64,000 nt of DNA from Bradyrhizobium sp. WBAH42 (GCF_024585265.1 NZ_CP036533.1:682001-746000); one strand, 5' to 3'; numbered from the stretch's first letter, positions 8,956 to 19,097 are shown. Notes: a model not told the origin generated them from the letters alone. Made by a program: numbers and translations.

Positions 8956-8986
8956 GAAAACCAGAACTCTCACCGAACGCAGCCAC

Positions 8987-9910
8987 ATGCCCCTCCGCCT
9001 CATCTTCATGGGCACGCCCGATTTCTCCGTGCCGACGCTGCTCGAGCTGGTCGCGCATGGTCATGACATCGCGGCGGTCTACACCCGCGCGCCGAAGCCG
9101 GGCGGCCGGCGGGGCCTTCAATTGCAGCCGACGCCGGTCGAGGAAGCCGCGCGAAAGCTCGGCATTCCCGTGCTGACGCCGAAGACGCTGAAGACCGAGG
9201 AGGCGCTGGCGGAGTTCCGTGCCTTCGAGGCCGATGCCGCCGTCGTGGTCGCCTATGGCATGATCCTGCCGCAGGCGATCCTCGATGCGCCAAAGCTCGG
9301 CTGCTACAATCTGCACGCTTCGCTGCTGCCGCGCTGGCGCGGCGCGGCGCCGATCAACCGCGCCATCATGGCCGGCGATGCCGAGAGCGGCGTGATGGTG
9401 ATGAAGATGGATGTCGGTCTCGACACCGGCGACGTCGCCATGGCCGAGCGCATCGCGATCACCGACAGCATGACCGCGCTCGACCTGCACGATCGCCTCT
9501 CGCGCCTGGGTGCCGACCTGATGGTGCGCGCCATGGCCGCGCTCGAACGCGGTGGCCTCCAGCTCAAGGCACAGAGCGAGGACGGCGTCACTTACGCCGC
9601 CAAGATCGAGAAGGCCGAGGCGCGGATCGACTGGAGCAAGCCCGCGCGCGCGGTGCTGCGCCACATCCACGGTTTGTCGCCGTTCCCCGGCGCCTGGGCC
9701 GAGCTCGAGAATGCGCGCGTAAAAATCCTGCGCTGCGAATTGGCGAAAGGCGCCGGCGCCCCTGGCGAGGTGCTCGACGATCTCCTCACCGTCGCCTGCG
9801 GCGACGGCGCCATCCGCATCATCGAGCTGCAGCGCGAGGGCAAGGCCCGCATGCAGGCCGCGGACTTCCTGCGCGGCGTGCCGTTGAGGTCGGGATCCAA
9901 ATTCACCTGA
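8987..9910 (+). CDS. fmt: Methionyl-tRNA formyltransferase
   Basis: A 307-residue enzyme that formylates Met-tRNA(fMet). The N-terminal Rossmann-type domain starts [19 protein letters not shown]. The formyl-transfer site is [16 protein letters not shown], with the catalytic asparagine-histidine pair, followed by GLDTGDVA with the conserved aspartate. The C-terminal part ([11 protein letters not shown], then FPGAWAE) is the tRNA-binding OB-type domain. Length is normal. Order def-fmt-truA. Confidence 0.96.
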   Translation: MPLRLIFMGTPDFSVPTLLELVAHGHDIAAVYTRAPKPGGRRGLQLQPTPVEEAARKLGIPVLTPKTLKTEEALAEFRAFEADAAVVVAYGMILPQAILDAPKLGCYNLHASLLPRWRGAAPINRAIMAGDAESGVMVMKMDVGLDTGDVAMAERIAITDSMTALDLHDRLSRLGADLMVRAMAALERGGLQLKAQSEDGVTYAAKIEKAEARIDWSKPARAVLRHIHGLSPFPGAWAELENARVKILRCELAKGAGAPGEVLDDLLTVACGDGAIRIIELQREGKARMQAADFLRGVPLRSGSKFT

Positions 9911-9913
9911 CAC

Positions 9914-10014
9914 TGTCATACCCCGCGAAGGCGGGGTATCCAGTACGCCGAGGCTTCTCGGTCAATCGGATAGGCTACGGAGTACTGGATTGCCCGCCTT
10001 CGCGGGCAATGACG
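9914..10014. repeat. Palindromic intergenic repeat, 'gcgaaggcgg' family, third copy
   Basis: The left end reads tcataccccgcgaaggcggg with gtatccagtacgcc, and the right end carries tggattgcccgccttcgcgg. It occupies the fmt-truA gap and ends about 15 nt before the truA start. Confidence 0.75.
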
Positions 10015-10029
10015 GCGAAACTGGACACG

Positions 10030-10767
10030 ATGCCCCGCTACAAGCTCACCATCGAATATGACGGCGCACCGTTCTTCGGCTGGCAGGTGCAGGACACGCT
10101 GCCGTCGGTGCAGGGCGCGCTCGAGGCGGCCGTGAAGGCGATGACCGGAGCGGATTTGCGCGTGCACGGCGCCGGCCGCACCGATGCCGGCGTGCATGCG
10201 CGCGGTCAGGTCGCCCATGTCGACGTCGACAAGCAGTTTCCGCCGGGCCGTTTTCGCGATGGGCTAAACGCGCATCTGCGTCCGCATCCGATCGCGGTGC
10301 TCGAGGCCGAGATCGTGCCTGACACCTTCGAAGCACGCTTCTCGGCGGTCAAGCGCCACTACCGCTATCGCATCGTCAACACCCGCGCCAATCTCGCGCT
10401 CGATGTCGGCCACGCCTGGCGCGTGCCGCGCAAGCTCGATACTGGCGCGATGCATGCGGCGGCGCAGCGCCTGCTCGGCAAGCACGATTTCACCACCTTC
10501 CGCGACACCGAGTGCCAGGCCAAATCGCCGGAGAAGACGCTCGACCAGCTCGACGTGACCCGCGACGGCCGCGAGATCACGATCATCACCTCGGCACGCT
10601 CGTTCCTGCACAGCCAGGTGCGCTCGATGGTGGGATCGCTGGTCTGGGTCGGCGAAGGGCGCTGGACCGCCGACGATCTCTCCGCCGCCCTCGCAGCCCG
10701 CAACCGCGCCGCCTGCGGCATCGTCGCCCCGCCCGAGGGGCTGTATCTGATGAAGGTGGATTATTAG
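10030..10767 (+). CDS. truA: tRNA pseudouridine synthase A
   Basis: A 245-residue enzyme that makes pseudouridine at tRNA positions 38-40. The catalytic aspartate is D52 in [11 protein letters not shown]. The N-terminus [12 protein letters not shown] and FFGWQ are typical, as is [14 protein letters not shown] near the C-terminus. The ATG at 10030 is preferred; an ATG 21 nt upstream lies inside the repeat and adds non-conserved residues. Confidence 0.96.
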   Translation: MPRYKLTIEYDGAPFFGWQVQDTLPSVQGALEAAVKAMTGADLRVHGAGRTDAGVHARGQVAHVDVDKQFPPGRFRDGLNAHLRPHPIAVLEAEIVPDTFEARFSAVKRHYRYRIVNTRANLALDVGHAWRVPRKLDTGAMHAAAQRLLGKHDFTTFRDTECQAKSPEKTLDQLDVTRDGREITIITSARSFLHSQVRSMVGSLVWVGEGRWTADDLSAALAARNRAACGIVAPPEGLYLMKVDY

Positions 10768-10811
10768 GCGCGCGGCGCAGAGAGCGGGCACGCTCTTACT
10801 AAACCCTCGGT

Positions 10812-10914
10812 GTCATGCCCCGCGAAGGCGGGGCATCCAGTACGCCGCGGCCTCTCGACTCAATCGCTGCTGTCTCTGGAATACTGGATCTCCCGGTCAA
10901 GCCGGGCGATGACA
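10812..10914. repeat. Palindromic intergenic repeat, 'gcgaaggcgg' family, fourth copy
   Basis: It starts gtcatgccccgcgaaggcgg, continues with catccagtacgccgcgg, and closes with actggatctcccggtcaagc and cgggcgatgac. It lies between convergent truA and dapE. Confidence 0.75.
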
Positions 10915-10940
10915 CTTGTGTTTATGGAGGCAACAGTGCC

Positions 10941-12107
10941 TCAAGCAAAATACCTTGCCAAAATCCCGCGATACACCTTCGTCAGCTTTTCCAGATCCGC
11001 CACCGGCACGCGCTCGTCGACCTGGTGCATGGTCTGCCCGACCAGGCCGAACTCGATCACGGGGCAATAGCTGGAAATGAACCGCGCATCCGACGTGCCG
11101 CCCGAGGTCGACAGCTCGGGCTTGCGGCCCGTCACCTCCTCGATTGCGGACACTGCGAGATCGGTGAACGGACCCGGCTTGGTCACGAACACGTTCGAGT
11201 TCGAGGGCTCCCAGACGATGCGCGCCTTGATGCGGTTGCCGCAGGCCTTGGCGAGGCGCGTCTCGACCAATTCGCGCAAGCTCGCCTGGGTGTGGTTGTC
11301 GTTGTAGCGGATGTTGAATTTCGCGCGGGCCTCGCCGGGAATGACGTTGAAGGCCTTGTTGCCGACATCCACCGAGACGAATTCGAGATTGGAGGCCTGG
11401 AATTGCGCGCTGCCATGGTCGAGCGGCTCGTCGGCGATCGCCACGATCAGCCGCGAAATATCCGGCACCGGATTGGAGGCGCGGTGCGGATAGGCGACAT
11501 GGCCTTGCACGCCGTCGACGACGAGCGTGCCGGATTGCGAGCCGCGCCGGCCGACCTTGATGGTGTCGCCGAGCGTCTCGACGTTGGAAGGCTCGCCGAG
11601 CACGCAATGATCGAATTTTTCGCCGCGCGCGGCGGCCCAATTGAGCAGCTTGATGGTGCCGTTGATGGAGACGTCTTCCTCGTCGCCGGTGATCAGGAAC
11701 GAGATCGAGCCTGTCCCATCCGCGCGCGGCTTGCCGCCGTTGGCGGCCAGATGCTCCAGCACCGCGGCGACCGAGCAGGCGATGCCGCCCTTCATGTCGA
11801 CCGCGCCGCGGCCGTGCAGCACGCCGTCCTTCACCTCTCCGGAGAAGGCGCCGACGCTCCAGGCGCTCTCATCGCCCGGCGGCACCACGTCGGTGTGGCC
11901 TGCAAAGGTGATGTGCGGGCCTTCAGTGCCGATCCGCGCATAGAGATTGTCGACGTCAGGCGTGCCGGGCTCGCTGAAGGTCACGCGGTGGCAGCGGAAG
12001 CCGGCTTCGTTCAGGGCTTTTTCGAGCACCCCGAGCGCGCCGGCATCGGCCGGAGTGACTGAGGGGCAACGGATCAGATCGCGGGCAATCGAGAGAGCAT
12101 CGGTCAT
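10941..12107 (-). CDS. dapE: Succinyl-diaminopimelate desuccinylase
   Basis: A 388-residue zinc peptidase-like enzyme of lysine and meso-diaminopimelate synthesis. Metal ligands and catalytic residues are seen in FAGHTDVVP (H71, catalytic D73), [10 protein letters not shown] (bridging D104) and TGDEED (catalytic E143 and ligand E144). A lid or dimerisation domain follows, with [10 protein letters not shown]. Length is standard. Its 5' end lies about 45 nt from an IS3-type relic, so it marks the left edge of the accessory block and seems undamaged. Confidence 0.96.
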   Translation of the reverse strand: MTDALSIARDLIRCPSVTPADAGALGVLEKALNEAGFRCHRVTFSEPGTPDVDNLYARIGTEGPHITFAGHTDVVPPGDESAWSVGAFSGEVKDGVLHGRGAVDMKGGIACSVAAVLEHLAANGGKPRADGTGSISFLITGDEEDVSINGTIKLLNWAAARGEKFDHCVLGEPSNVETLGDTIKVGRRGSQSGTLVVDGVQGHVAYPHRASNPVPDISRLIVAIADEPLDHGSAQFQASNLEFVSVDVGNKAFNVIPGEARAKFNIRYNDNHTQASLRELVETRLAKACGNRIKARIVWEPSNSNVFVTKPGPFTDLAVSAIEEVTGRKPELSTSGGTSDARFISSYCPVIEFGLVGQTMHQVDERVPVADLEKLTKVYRGILARYFA

Positions 12108-12154
12108 GCGCCCCGCTTAACATGCATGCCGCCGGGTGGGCTAGCGCCTGTCTC

Positions 12155-12339
12155 TTTTGTAGATCGTCGCCTCGGAAACACCGTGCTTGCGAGCCAGGTC
12201 GGCTGTCTTCGCCCCAGCCTCATGCTCCTTCAATACCGCGATAATCTGCTCTTCCGTGAACCTTGCTCGCTTCATCTGTCCGTCCTTCTTCGGGCCGGAC
12301 TCTAACTCCTTCTGGAGGAAATACGCAGTGGCAGGTCAG
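12155..12339 (-). mobile_element. IS3-family element relic (start of OrfA with terminal repeat)
   Basis: Read on the minus strand, an ATG at 12273-12275 opens MKRARFTEEQIIAVLKEHEA followed by GAKTADLARKHGVSEATIYK. This is the helix-turn-helix N-terminus of an IS3-family OrfA. Similarity stops after about 40 residues (near 12158), where an OrfA would continue with a W-x-K motif. Upstream, tgacctgccactg at 12327-12339 looks like the element's terminal inverted repeat. Only the left-end fragment remains, next to dapE. Confidence 0.8.
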
Positions 12340-12540
12340 AGGCCGAACGACGGTGCCTGCGTCCTCCAATCCTCTCGCGGATATCTTCAATACTGCTGCA
12401 CCCCAACCTGCGGTGACCTCTCCGCCGCAAGCGGAATGCGTGGGACGCCCCGGCAGCTCGCCCCCCGCCGGACAGCATTGGGTCTATCGAATCCAACCGT
12501 TGCGCGACCGCGCGTCGAATCATCGGATAGGTTCAACGAT

Positions 12541-13490
12541 TTAATGCAAGCAGCGACGTCGGCGCGGCCTTTGTGGGTGCGGGCCGCATGGACGACGCCC
12601 GGTGAAACCCCCATCCGCGAGGAGTTTTGTGAACGATGTCGATAACTCCTCGAAATTTGTCGGCGGACTCGACGGAGATTGACCGTCCATCTGCTTGGTA
12701 TTGAGGCGAACAATAGCCGTGATGGTATTTCCGTCCACAAGCCATGCAATCGCAATGATCGAAACGGGGACTGGAACAGACCTCGAACGCAATTGAACCG
12801 CTATCGGTTCGCCATCGGGAGCCCGCACCACAAGTGAATCCGGTAGCGCGACTGTACTCGAGGGAGCCGCGGGAAGAGTGATATCGCAAATGGGTAAGGA
12901 GCTCAGGTAACTACTGATCCGGTCTGAAAATGCGTTTACTAGGTTTATCAGTACCACAAGGAGGTTGGGCACAGTGGTGTCGGCAACTTCCACACGATCA
13001 ACCCGAACACTATGCAGCGCGGGCAACAGCCGCAGCCGGATAACATTCTGATCCGCCGAGGAAGTGGCCGAACTTGTGACACCGAGATAGATGACAGCGG
13101 AGCCAACAACGCGCGGCTTAAGTTGCGCAACCAACTCCGGGATGGGGACGCCAGCGGCAGCAATCGCGTCAAACACTTTATCGAACGCTATGTCCACTCG
13201 AACCAGCTGGCGTTCAGCAGTAATACCCATAACCGTCACGCCTTCATACGTGATTGCAGGCAATCTTTGAGCCAACGTGCTTACGACGCTCAAGTCTATG
13301 CCGAAGGCGAGCTGTGGTGATCGAAACCCCGAAAGGACCTCGGATGCTGATTGAATTGCACGTTCGCGCTGCTCGTCGATTGTTACTTGCGATAGAATGC
13401 GTTGAGGTCGTCCTCAAGGGATCCCGCTCTGGCGTCCACTCCGATTGAGGGTACAACGAGTGCGATAGCAATCGCGAGCAGACGCCTCAT
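12541..13490 (-). pseudogene. Secreted protein of unknown function, split by an apparent frameshift
   Basis: An ATG at 13488-13490 follows an excellent ribosome site (ggaggt, 6 nt upstream) and encodes a signal peptide, MRRLLAIAIALVVPSIGVDA, but this frame stops at 13383-13385 after 35 residues. The -1 frame picks up directly, reading QVTIDEQRERAIQSASEVLS and continuing open to 12541 for about 280 residues. Neither part makes sense alone: the long frame has no ATG near its start and the short frame is only a leader plus 15 residues. The mature part is rich in Val/Ile and Ser, suggesting a beta-rich exported domain. I recognise no family. A single-base error, a real inactivating shift, or recoding are all possible. 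Confidence 0.5.
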
Positions 13491-13691
13491 AGCTACCTCC
13501 TCATAACGCCGGGATTTGTTACTTAGACACTCGCGTGCCAATGCAATGCCTACGCGACACTAGGCGTCCGTTCTTGACGCATACTTGTCGTACAGCCACA
13601 AGAGCGTGTAACCGATAGCATGAGCTCGCAAACCGCCACTCCATATCCGTCAGCGTCTGCCGCTCAAAAAACACCAGCAGCGCGACTAGCC

Positions 13692-14195
13692 TCACGCGTG
13701 CTGTAGATGATCAATCATGCTTCTCAAGGCAGTGATATGTCCGTCCAGAATAGTCTTGCGGTTCTCAGCTTTTCGTATTGTATCCAGAAGTGAATCGATA
13801 TGAACTCGCATGGCGGAAATCTTTTCTTCCACCAAACGACCATCAAGCATTAGCTCGCCACAGTCGCTCGTCACTTCTTGATCCAAGGAAGAGCGAGTCA
13901 AGTTGACCTCGTCGATCTGAATATTGGTGTGCAAGAACGCTGTGCATCGCATGGTCCTCGGAAAATCGGGATTGCCGCCGATCTCAACGCTGCTTTCCGC
14001 GCGGTGGAGCTCAACCCGACCTCGCGGCACCTGGCTGAGGACCGGACGGTTGTCAGAAATGATCTTTTGTTGTTGTTTGAGGGCCGCACCAAACATGCCG
14101 TCTGCGTGGCCTAGCCACTCAGTCATGTGCGCGATCGTTTGATCGATGAATGCCTGTCTTTCGCGGCGATCTACGCGGGTTACTTTGTAAACCAC
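13692..14195 (-). CDS. Unknown protein, possibly the 3' part of a frameshifted gene
   Basis: A 167-residue frame starting with GTG (VVYKVTRVDRRERQAF). It is charged and predicted mostly helical, ending KTILDGHITALRSMIDHLQH. It overlaps the upstream frame (14119-14421) by 77 nt. That frame opens with a coiled-coil-like protein and ends in a poor-looking tail, while this frame is open upstream of its GTG and would join smoothly by a +1/-1 shift near 14195-14240. Two overlapping genes or one broken gene fit equally. No family recognised. Confidence 0.4.
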   Translation of the reverse strand: MVYKVTRVDRRERQAFIDQTIAHMTEWLGHADGMFGAALKQQQKIISDNRPVLSQVPRGRVELHRAESSVEIGGNPDFPRTMRCTAFLHTNIQIDEVNLTRSSLDQEVTSDCGELMLDGRLVEEKISAMRVHIDSLLDTIRKAENRKTILDGHITALRSMIDHLQHA

Positions 14196-14421
14196 CAGGA
14201 CGAACAGCGCCGTTCGGTTGGTTGAAAAATCTCTCCAGCTCTGCGGGGATCAACATAAATAGGTCTCGCAGCAGAGCGATAATCTGGCCATTCTGAGCAA
14301 TGACTAAGTCGAGCTTGCTCGTAACTTCGGACTGCCATTCCTGCGCGGCCGATCGTTCATTCAACTCATTAATCTTAGCAATGATCTGAGCAATAGCTTG
14401 CGCAACGGTAGCGGGATCCAT
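14119..14421 (-). CDS. Unknown helical protein overlapping the next gene
   Basis: 100 residues from ATG 14419-14421 (MDPATVAQAIAQIIAKINEL). The first 70 residues are amphipathic helices with heptad-like spacing; the last 30 (Arg/Pro/Gly-rich) look out of frame relative to the likely protein. See the entry at 13692-14195 for the alternative that both are one gene. The GC content here is lower than in the flanking core genes. Confidence 0.4.
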   Translation of the reverse strand: MDPATVAQAIAQIIAKINELNERSAAQEWQSEVTSKLDLVIAQNGQIIALLRDLFMLIPAELERFFNQPNGAVRPGGLQSNPRRSPRKTGIHRSNDRAHD

Positions 14422-14747
14422 TCGCGCCCCCTTCCGTTAAAAATGCTCCACTATCTTATGTTGAGTTGATTGAGCGATGCAACAGTTTCTCACCCCCTGC
14501 GACCCAAAGTCTCGGATCATAGTACTGACGCTTCCTAACCCCGAAGGCAGTTCGGCTGGGCAAGCTTCCGCGCCCATACAAACCTCTAGCGGGCTTTGAA
14601 TGGCTCTCATTCCGGTGCAAGCTACGACTGCGCAGAATGCGACCGCGAGTGGACCGATGTGTGGACAGTACAATTGCGACGATGATTGTCCGCACTGCAG
14701 TGCACGCCACATGCCGCCCTATAGAAGCGAAGACGCGGAGGAGTGCG

Positions 14748-15068
14748 ATGATGAATAGCGTCGCTCTCCTCAACGACACCTTCAGACGTACGTTCTGCGG
14801 CTGTAAGGTGATGATGACAATCGGGGTCGCAGAGCTACCCGAGTGCGTCAAGGCCAAGGCGCTTCGTCAGGTGGCGGATTTCTCCCGATTTACACAGGAG
14901 AACGACCCCCGCGGCGAGCACGACTTCGGGAGCTTCGACCTGGTCGGTCGGAGGTTCTTCTGGAAGATCGACTACTACGACGAGGATATGTGGTACGGCT
15001 CCGAAGATCCGAGTGATCCAAGGCGGACTACGCGTGTGCTCACGCTGATGCTCCCCAGCGAGGACTGA
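14748..15068 (+). CDS. DUF3768 family protein
   Basis: A 106-residue protein starting at ATG 14748 after ggagg at 14738-14742. It contains the DUF3768 pattern: LNDTFRRTF, then GEHDFGSFDLVG, FFWKIDYYD and YGSEDPSDPRRTTRVLT. DUF3768 proteins are common on rhizobial plasmids and integrative islands; their function is unknown. The longer reading frame upstream (from 14637) lacks a ribosome site and conserved residues. It supports the accessory nature of this block. Confidence 0.85.
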   Translation: MMNSVALLNDTFRRTFCGCKVMMTIGVAELPECVKAKALRQVADFSRFTQENDPRGEHDFGSFDLVGRRFFWKIDYYDEDMWYGSEDPSDPRRTTRVLTLMLPSED

Positions 15069-16132
15069 ATGAAGCAAGAAGTGACCGCCTCCCATCTAGA
15101 CGCGGCGGATCAATGCTTCAGCAGGAGGAGTACCGTTGCGGGGACCATAGGCCTGCCGCGCTCAGGCCCCTATCAGGCGGATTTACCTCGGACCTCGCTT
15201 CCGCACCCTCGCTCATGCGGGGGTTCTTTTTCTCGACTTGTCTCGCAAAAGCAATACGCGCCGCAACGTTCGCGGCATCAGTTGCACCTCTCGTCTCCTG
15301 CTCGCGAATCACTGAAAACGAAGACCTGGAATGGAGGCGGCGAGACTCATGACTTCATTTTACTCGCTGCTGGCTCCGGCTGCTTCCAACGCATCCTAGC
15401 TATAGCTAGACCCCGCTTCCGCGCACACGGAAGTTAACCTAATAGAGCGACTATAGCCTATAGTTTCATGACGTTGAGTGGCCTGCTGAGCTCAAGAGAG
15501 CTCGTGCGTCCGCTCTTAGGCCTGTGAGGTCGGCGATTTTAGAGACGAATTCGATTCTTTTCGAATCGACGCGAGCGAACATTTCAATCTCTTCATGTGG
15601 AGATTGCCGATATCCGTCGTGGTTCTTGAAGACTTGGGTGAACAATCTGGCAATGTCACCGGCCTACCGAAAAGAAATAGATCACGCCCTTGAACGCATC
15701 CCCTTAATTGAAAAGCACATCTGGCTTCCTCGGCACGCGTGAGCGGACTCCATACTGCAAACGTGCCGCTAGAGCCATAGTCTCGAGTCTATGGTTCGCA
15801 AGCCACTTCCCTATGATGTGGTGATGCGTCCCGATCTGCGGTCAACTCTCACCCGAACGACTCGAAGAGCTTCGTCGCATATCCGCAGCGTGTGAGCGAT
15901 TGCGCGCGCGGCACCTTTCACCACCTATCACCGCGTGATCGCGGAGATACGGTTCTTCGATGACCACCCATACAAACCCCATCACACTTTTCATCCATCG
16001 CGTCATGCCGAACCAGGCGGCAGGGCAACCGTTTCTACGACAGCCTATGAGCAGTACCATGACTACTCCGACCCCGACACCCCGGAGCTGAGGCAATCCA
16101 ATCCTGACGACCGCAGCGGCTTGAGGACCCTT
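15069..16132. other. Gap of about 1.06 kb without a convincing gene
   Basis: Several short frames exist, but none has coding-like composition, a recognisable domain or a good ribosome site. A 122-codon frame begins directly at the DUF3768 stop (TGAATG), but its Ser/Arg/Pro-rich product looks non-coding. A short in-frame run near 15841-15935 (LSPERLEELRRISAACERLR) resembles a small helical protein but has no start. I regard the region as decayed island sequence. Confidence 0.5.
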
Positions 16133-17638
16133 TCAGAGAAATCCAAAGCGTAGCTTGTGGAGTCCAAATCGACGGCTGGGAGTTTCTTCCTGGAGGCCAG
16201 TTCCTGCCGATGCTCGATTGTTGATCGTTGACCACTGCTTGTCGCGGCGGCGTTGCACCGAGGAGGGTATGCGCATGGCTTCGCGGTACTTCGCGACCGT
16301 GCGGCGGGCAATATCAATGCCCGAGGCGCGCAAGCGTTCCACGATGGTGTCGTCCGACAGGATCGCGGAGGGCTCCTCCGAATCGATCAGCTGCTTGATA
16401 TGGTGACGCACCGCTTCCGCCGAATGCGCTTCGCCGCCGTCGGCCGAGGCGATCGAGGCCGTGAAGAAATATTTCAGCTCGAACGTGCCGCGGTTGGTCG
16501 CCATGTATTTGTTGGCGGTGACGCGCGACACCGTGGATTCATGCATCTGGATGGCGTCGGCGACGGCCTTCAGATTGAGCGGCCGCAAATGCGCGACGCC
16601 ATGGGTGAAGAACCCGTCCTGCTGGCGCACGATCTCGGTCGCCACTTTCAGGATGGTGCGAGCGCGCTGGTCGAGCGCGCGCACGAGCCAGGTCGCGTTC
16701 TGCAGCGCATCGGTGAAGTAGGACTTGTCGCCGTCCTTGCCGACCTTCTTCGACAGCTCGGAATAATAGGTCTGGTTGACCAGCACGCGCGGCAAGGTGT
16801 CGCTGTTGAGCTCGACATGCCAGCCGCCGTCGGGACCCGGACGGACATAGACATCGGGCACCATGGTCTGCAGGCGCGCCGAGCCGAACTTCATGCCCGG
16901 CTTGGGATTGAGGCGGCGGATCTCGCCGATCATGTCGGCGATGTCCTCATCGTCGACGCCGCAGATCTTGCGCAGAGCCGCGATGTCGCGCTTGGCGAGC
17001 AGATCGAGATGCTCGACCAGCGCCTGCATCGCGGGGTCGTAGCGGTCGAGCTCGCGCAGCTGGATCGCCAAGCACTCGCTCAGAGAGCGCGCGCAGACGC
17101 CGGGCGGATCGAATTTTTGCAGCACGGCGAGGACGTTTTCGACCTCGGCCTGCGACGCGCCCAGACGCTCGGCGGCCTGGCCGAGATCGGGCGGCAGATA
17201 GCCGGCCTCGTCGACGAGGTCGATCAGGTACTGGCCGATCATGCGCTGCGCGGGCGCCGTGAAGGCCACCGAGAGCTGCTCGGCGAGATGGTCCGACAAC
17301 GTTGTCTCGGCCGCGACAAAAGCTTCGAGATTGTAGTCTTCGTCACCGGAGGCGCCGCCGCCCCATTCGGTATAGGTGGTCGGCGCGGCATCCTGGGCGT
17401 TGCGCGCCGCCGCCTCGGCCAGCTGTTCGCCGCTGACCTGATCGATTTCGGTCGGGGCCTCGGCGCCAGCTACATGCTCATTGGCTCGCTCGAGCAGCGG
17501 GTTTCGCTCGAGCTCCTCTTCCACGAAGGTCGTGAGATCGAGATTGGACAATTGCAGCAGCTTGATCGCCTGCATCAACTGCGGCGTCATGATGAGGGAC
17601 TGCGACTGCCGGAACTCTAATCTCTGCGTGAGCGCCAT
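16133..17638 (-). CDS. rpoN: RNA polymerase sigma-54 factor
   Basis: 501 residues. Region I (MALTQRLEFRQSQSLIMTPQ, then LMQAIKLLQLSNLDL) contacts activator proteins. An acidic region II follows to about residue 105, then the core-binding domain, the helix-turn-helix (about 366-385) and the RpoN box ARRTVAKYRE (444-453), which reads the -24 element. The start at 17638 is preferred; an in-frame upstream ATG adds 14 non-conserved residues. It lacks the usual hpf and ptsN neighbours, so it is probably an extra, island-borne copy, as known for rpoN1 of Bradyrhizobium. The 33-residue tail after the QRRRDKQ motif is unlike typical ends. A FixK2-type box lies upstream. Confidence 0.93.
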   Translation of the reverse strand: MALTQRLEFRQSQSLIMTPQLMQAIKLLQLSNLDLTTFVEEELERNPLLERANEHVAGAEAPTEIDQVSGEQLAEAAARNAQDAAPTTYTEWGGGASGDEDYNLEAFVAAETTLSDHLAEQLSVAFTAPAQRMIGQYLIDLVDEAGYLPPDLGQAAERLGASQAEVENVLAVLQKFDPPGVCARSLSECLAIQLRELDRYDPAMQALVEHLDLLAKRDIAALRKICGVDDEDIADMIGEIRRLNPKPGMKFGSARLQTMVPDVYVRPGPDGGWHVELNSDTLPRVLVNQTYYSELSKKVGKDGDKSYFTDALQNATWLVRALDQRARTILKVATEIVRQQDGFFTHGVAHLRPLNLKAVADAIQMHESTVSRVTANKYMATNRGTFELKYFFTASIASADGGEAHSAEAVRHHIKQLIDSEEPSAILSDDTIVERLRASGIDIARRTVAKYREAMRIPSSVQRRRDKQWSTINNRASAGTGLQEETPSRRFGLHKLRFGFL

Positions 17639-17705
17639 GAAGCAAGAACCTTTACTGAAGTTGGCCCGCGTTTTGCTCATCTAGTCAGGAGCTGTTCCAC
17701 CCGCT

Positions 17706-17719
17706 TTGATGTCGCGCAA
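17706..17719 (-). promoter_or_regulatory. FixK2-type box upstream of rpoN
   Basis: ttgatgtcgcgcaa fits the FixK2 consensus TTG(A/C)-N6-(T/G)CAA on both strands. It lies 68-81 nt upstream of the rpoN start. With the usual centre at -40.5, transcription would begin near 17672, giving a leader of about 34 nt. In Bradyrhizobium japonicum rpoN1 is known to be induced at low oxygen through FixLJ-FixK2, which fits this arrangement. Confidence 0.65.
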
Positions 17720-19097
17720 AAGCAGATGCGAGGTCAGATATTTAATGAAGGCAGCCAACAGCTGGACACCGAAACAATTGCGGAACTCCTTCGTTAAGTT
17801 CCGTTGTCCGTGAGACTAGAGAACTAAAGATTAGGAGGTGGCACTTTGACCCGAGGACATGAACCAACAGGACAGTTTCACTGTGCGACACTCCGATGAA
17901 GGACTGGGCGGTCCGCGGCAGTTTCGGTGACTTCTGAGAGTAGCCGCGATCCTACACCATCCCGTACGACCACCGGCAAAAGGTGCGCTGGGCTTAGGAT
18001 CGGTGCCTGCCCGCCACTCTGATAGCCCATTAACAAAGAGCCTTGCTGCACGCTCGGAATTGGCACGAACTTTGAAGCCAATTACGGAAGAACGTCGCCC
18101 AAACGGATTGGCACTAAGGCTGCCAGTCAAAACAGTTGAGGTGGCGGGTTGAACTGGCCGCGAGATCGGCCTTGCGCCAAAAGAGATTGCGAGGTTACGT
18201 CGCGTTCGGCTGCCTAAAGCCCGCCGCTTGTTAGCGCATCGCCTGCCCCATGTGCGTCAAAAACAAGTCCCTTCCTCAAGTTGCTGAGGCCTCGGCGGAA
18301 GATCCAATAGCGGACACTATTGTGCCTGCGCTTCGGCTTATCCTGGCGAAGGGTCCAACGTATTCGCGATGTCGCTTCTGGGCCTCTCACGCATCTGGAT
18401 CTGGGAAGGATACCTTTCTCCTCCAAATTGGCCGGCGTGACCGGTACGATCTTGTCGGTTCGTCGAGAGCCTGCGCGAGTTGCTTCGCTTGCAGCGGACT
18501 GCCGACAATCACACGGGGCGAAAGGCGTCCGCACGCGCGTAGACCGCCATGCTGTTGCGTATGACCTCGAGCACCACCTGATCGCTGGCCAGCAGAGTCT
18601 TGCCAGCGCTTTGACGCACTCCGCGTCATATCAGTGCTGCCGGCGGAGCCTGCCGCCACCCCAAACATCCCGCCGAAGCTTCGCTGGATACCGAGTCCAA
18701 TCACTCGTCTCATCGGCATCTGAGCTGCGGCGAGACGACAAGTGCGAGTTAGGGCTCTTGCTACAACGCAGTGAGTCGCAGAGGTGGCCAGCTCCCAACT
18801 CGAACTCCCGGCTCATTGCCTGTATCGCCGGACCCGCAATTCGTGCCTCTGCGCCGATGGTACTACATACACCAGCGCTGGTAGAACACCGCAGCGGAAC
18901 GTTGACACCGGCAGATCTCATACCGGTTACTAACACCATTGAGCGGCCAAACGAAACGTTCAAGCGGGGATCAAGATCAAGACCGTTTAGCATCAGCGGC
19001 CGCCACGGCAGTATTGTCCTGGGCTGCTCACCTCCTGCTAGATCAACATGCGGCAAGGTCGTTGCGCTGGAGAACCCTTACCACAATGCCTAGATAG
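17720..19097. other. Gap of about 1.4 kb of decayed sequence
   Basis: No frame here has convincing coding character on either strand. Frames up to 257 codons exist (18320-19093, plus strand) but are rich in Ser/Arg and lack recognisable motifs or ribosome sites. Two weak sigma-54-like elements are noted at 18061 and 18109 without a gene downstream. I read the stretch as remnants of island genes. Confidence 0.5.

Noticed and set aside
10978..10995. A second gtcagctttt string resembling a tts box
   Set aside because: Lies inside dapE coding sequence and lacks the tcgaaagct half.
15069..15437. A 122-codon frame directly after the DUF3768 stop
   Set aside because: No ribosome site of its own, Ser/Arg/Pro-rich product without motifs; likely chance.
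18061..18124. Two sigma-54-like -24/-12 elements (tggcacgaactttga at 18061; tggcac with GC at 18122-18123)
   Set aside because: The first lacks the GC at -12 and the second has a poor -12 context; no gene follows in that direction.
18320..19093. A 257-codon plus-strand frame in the gap before the AAA relic
   Set aside because: No start context, no domain, and low-complexity Ser/Arg composition.
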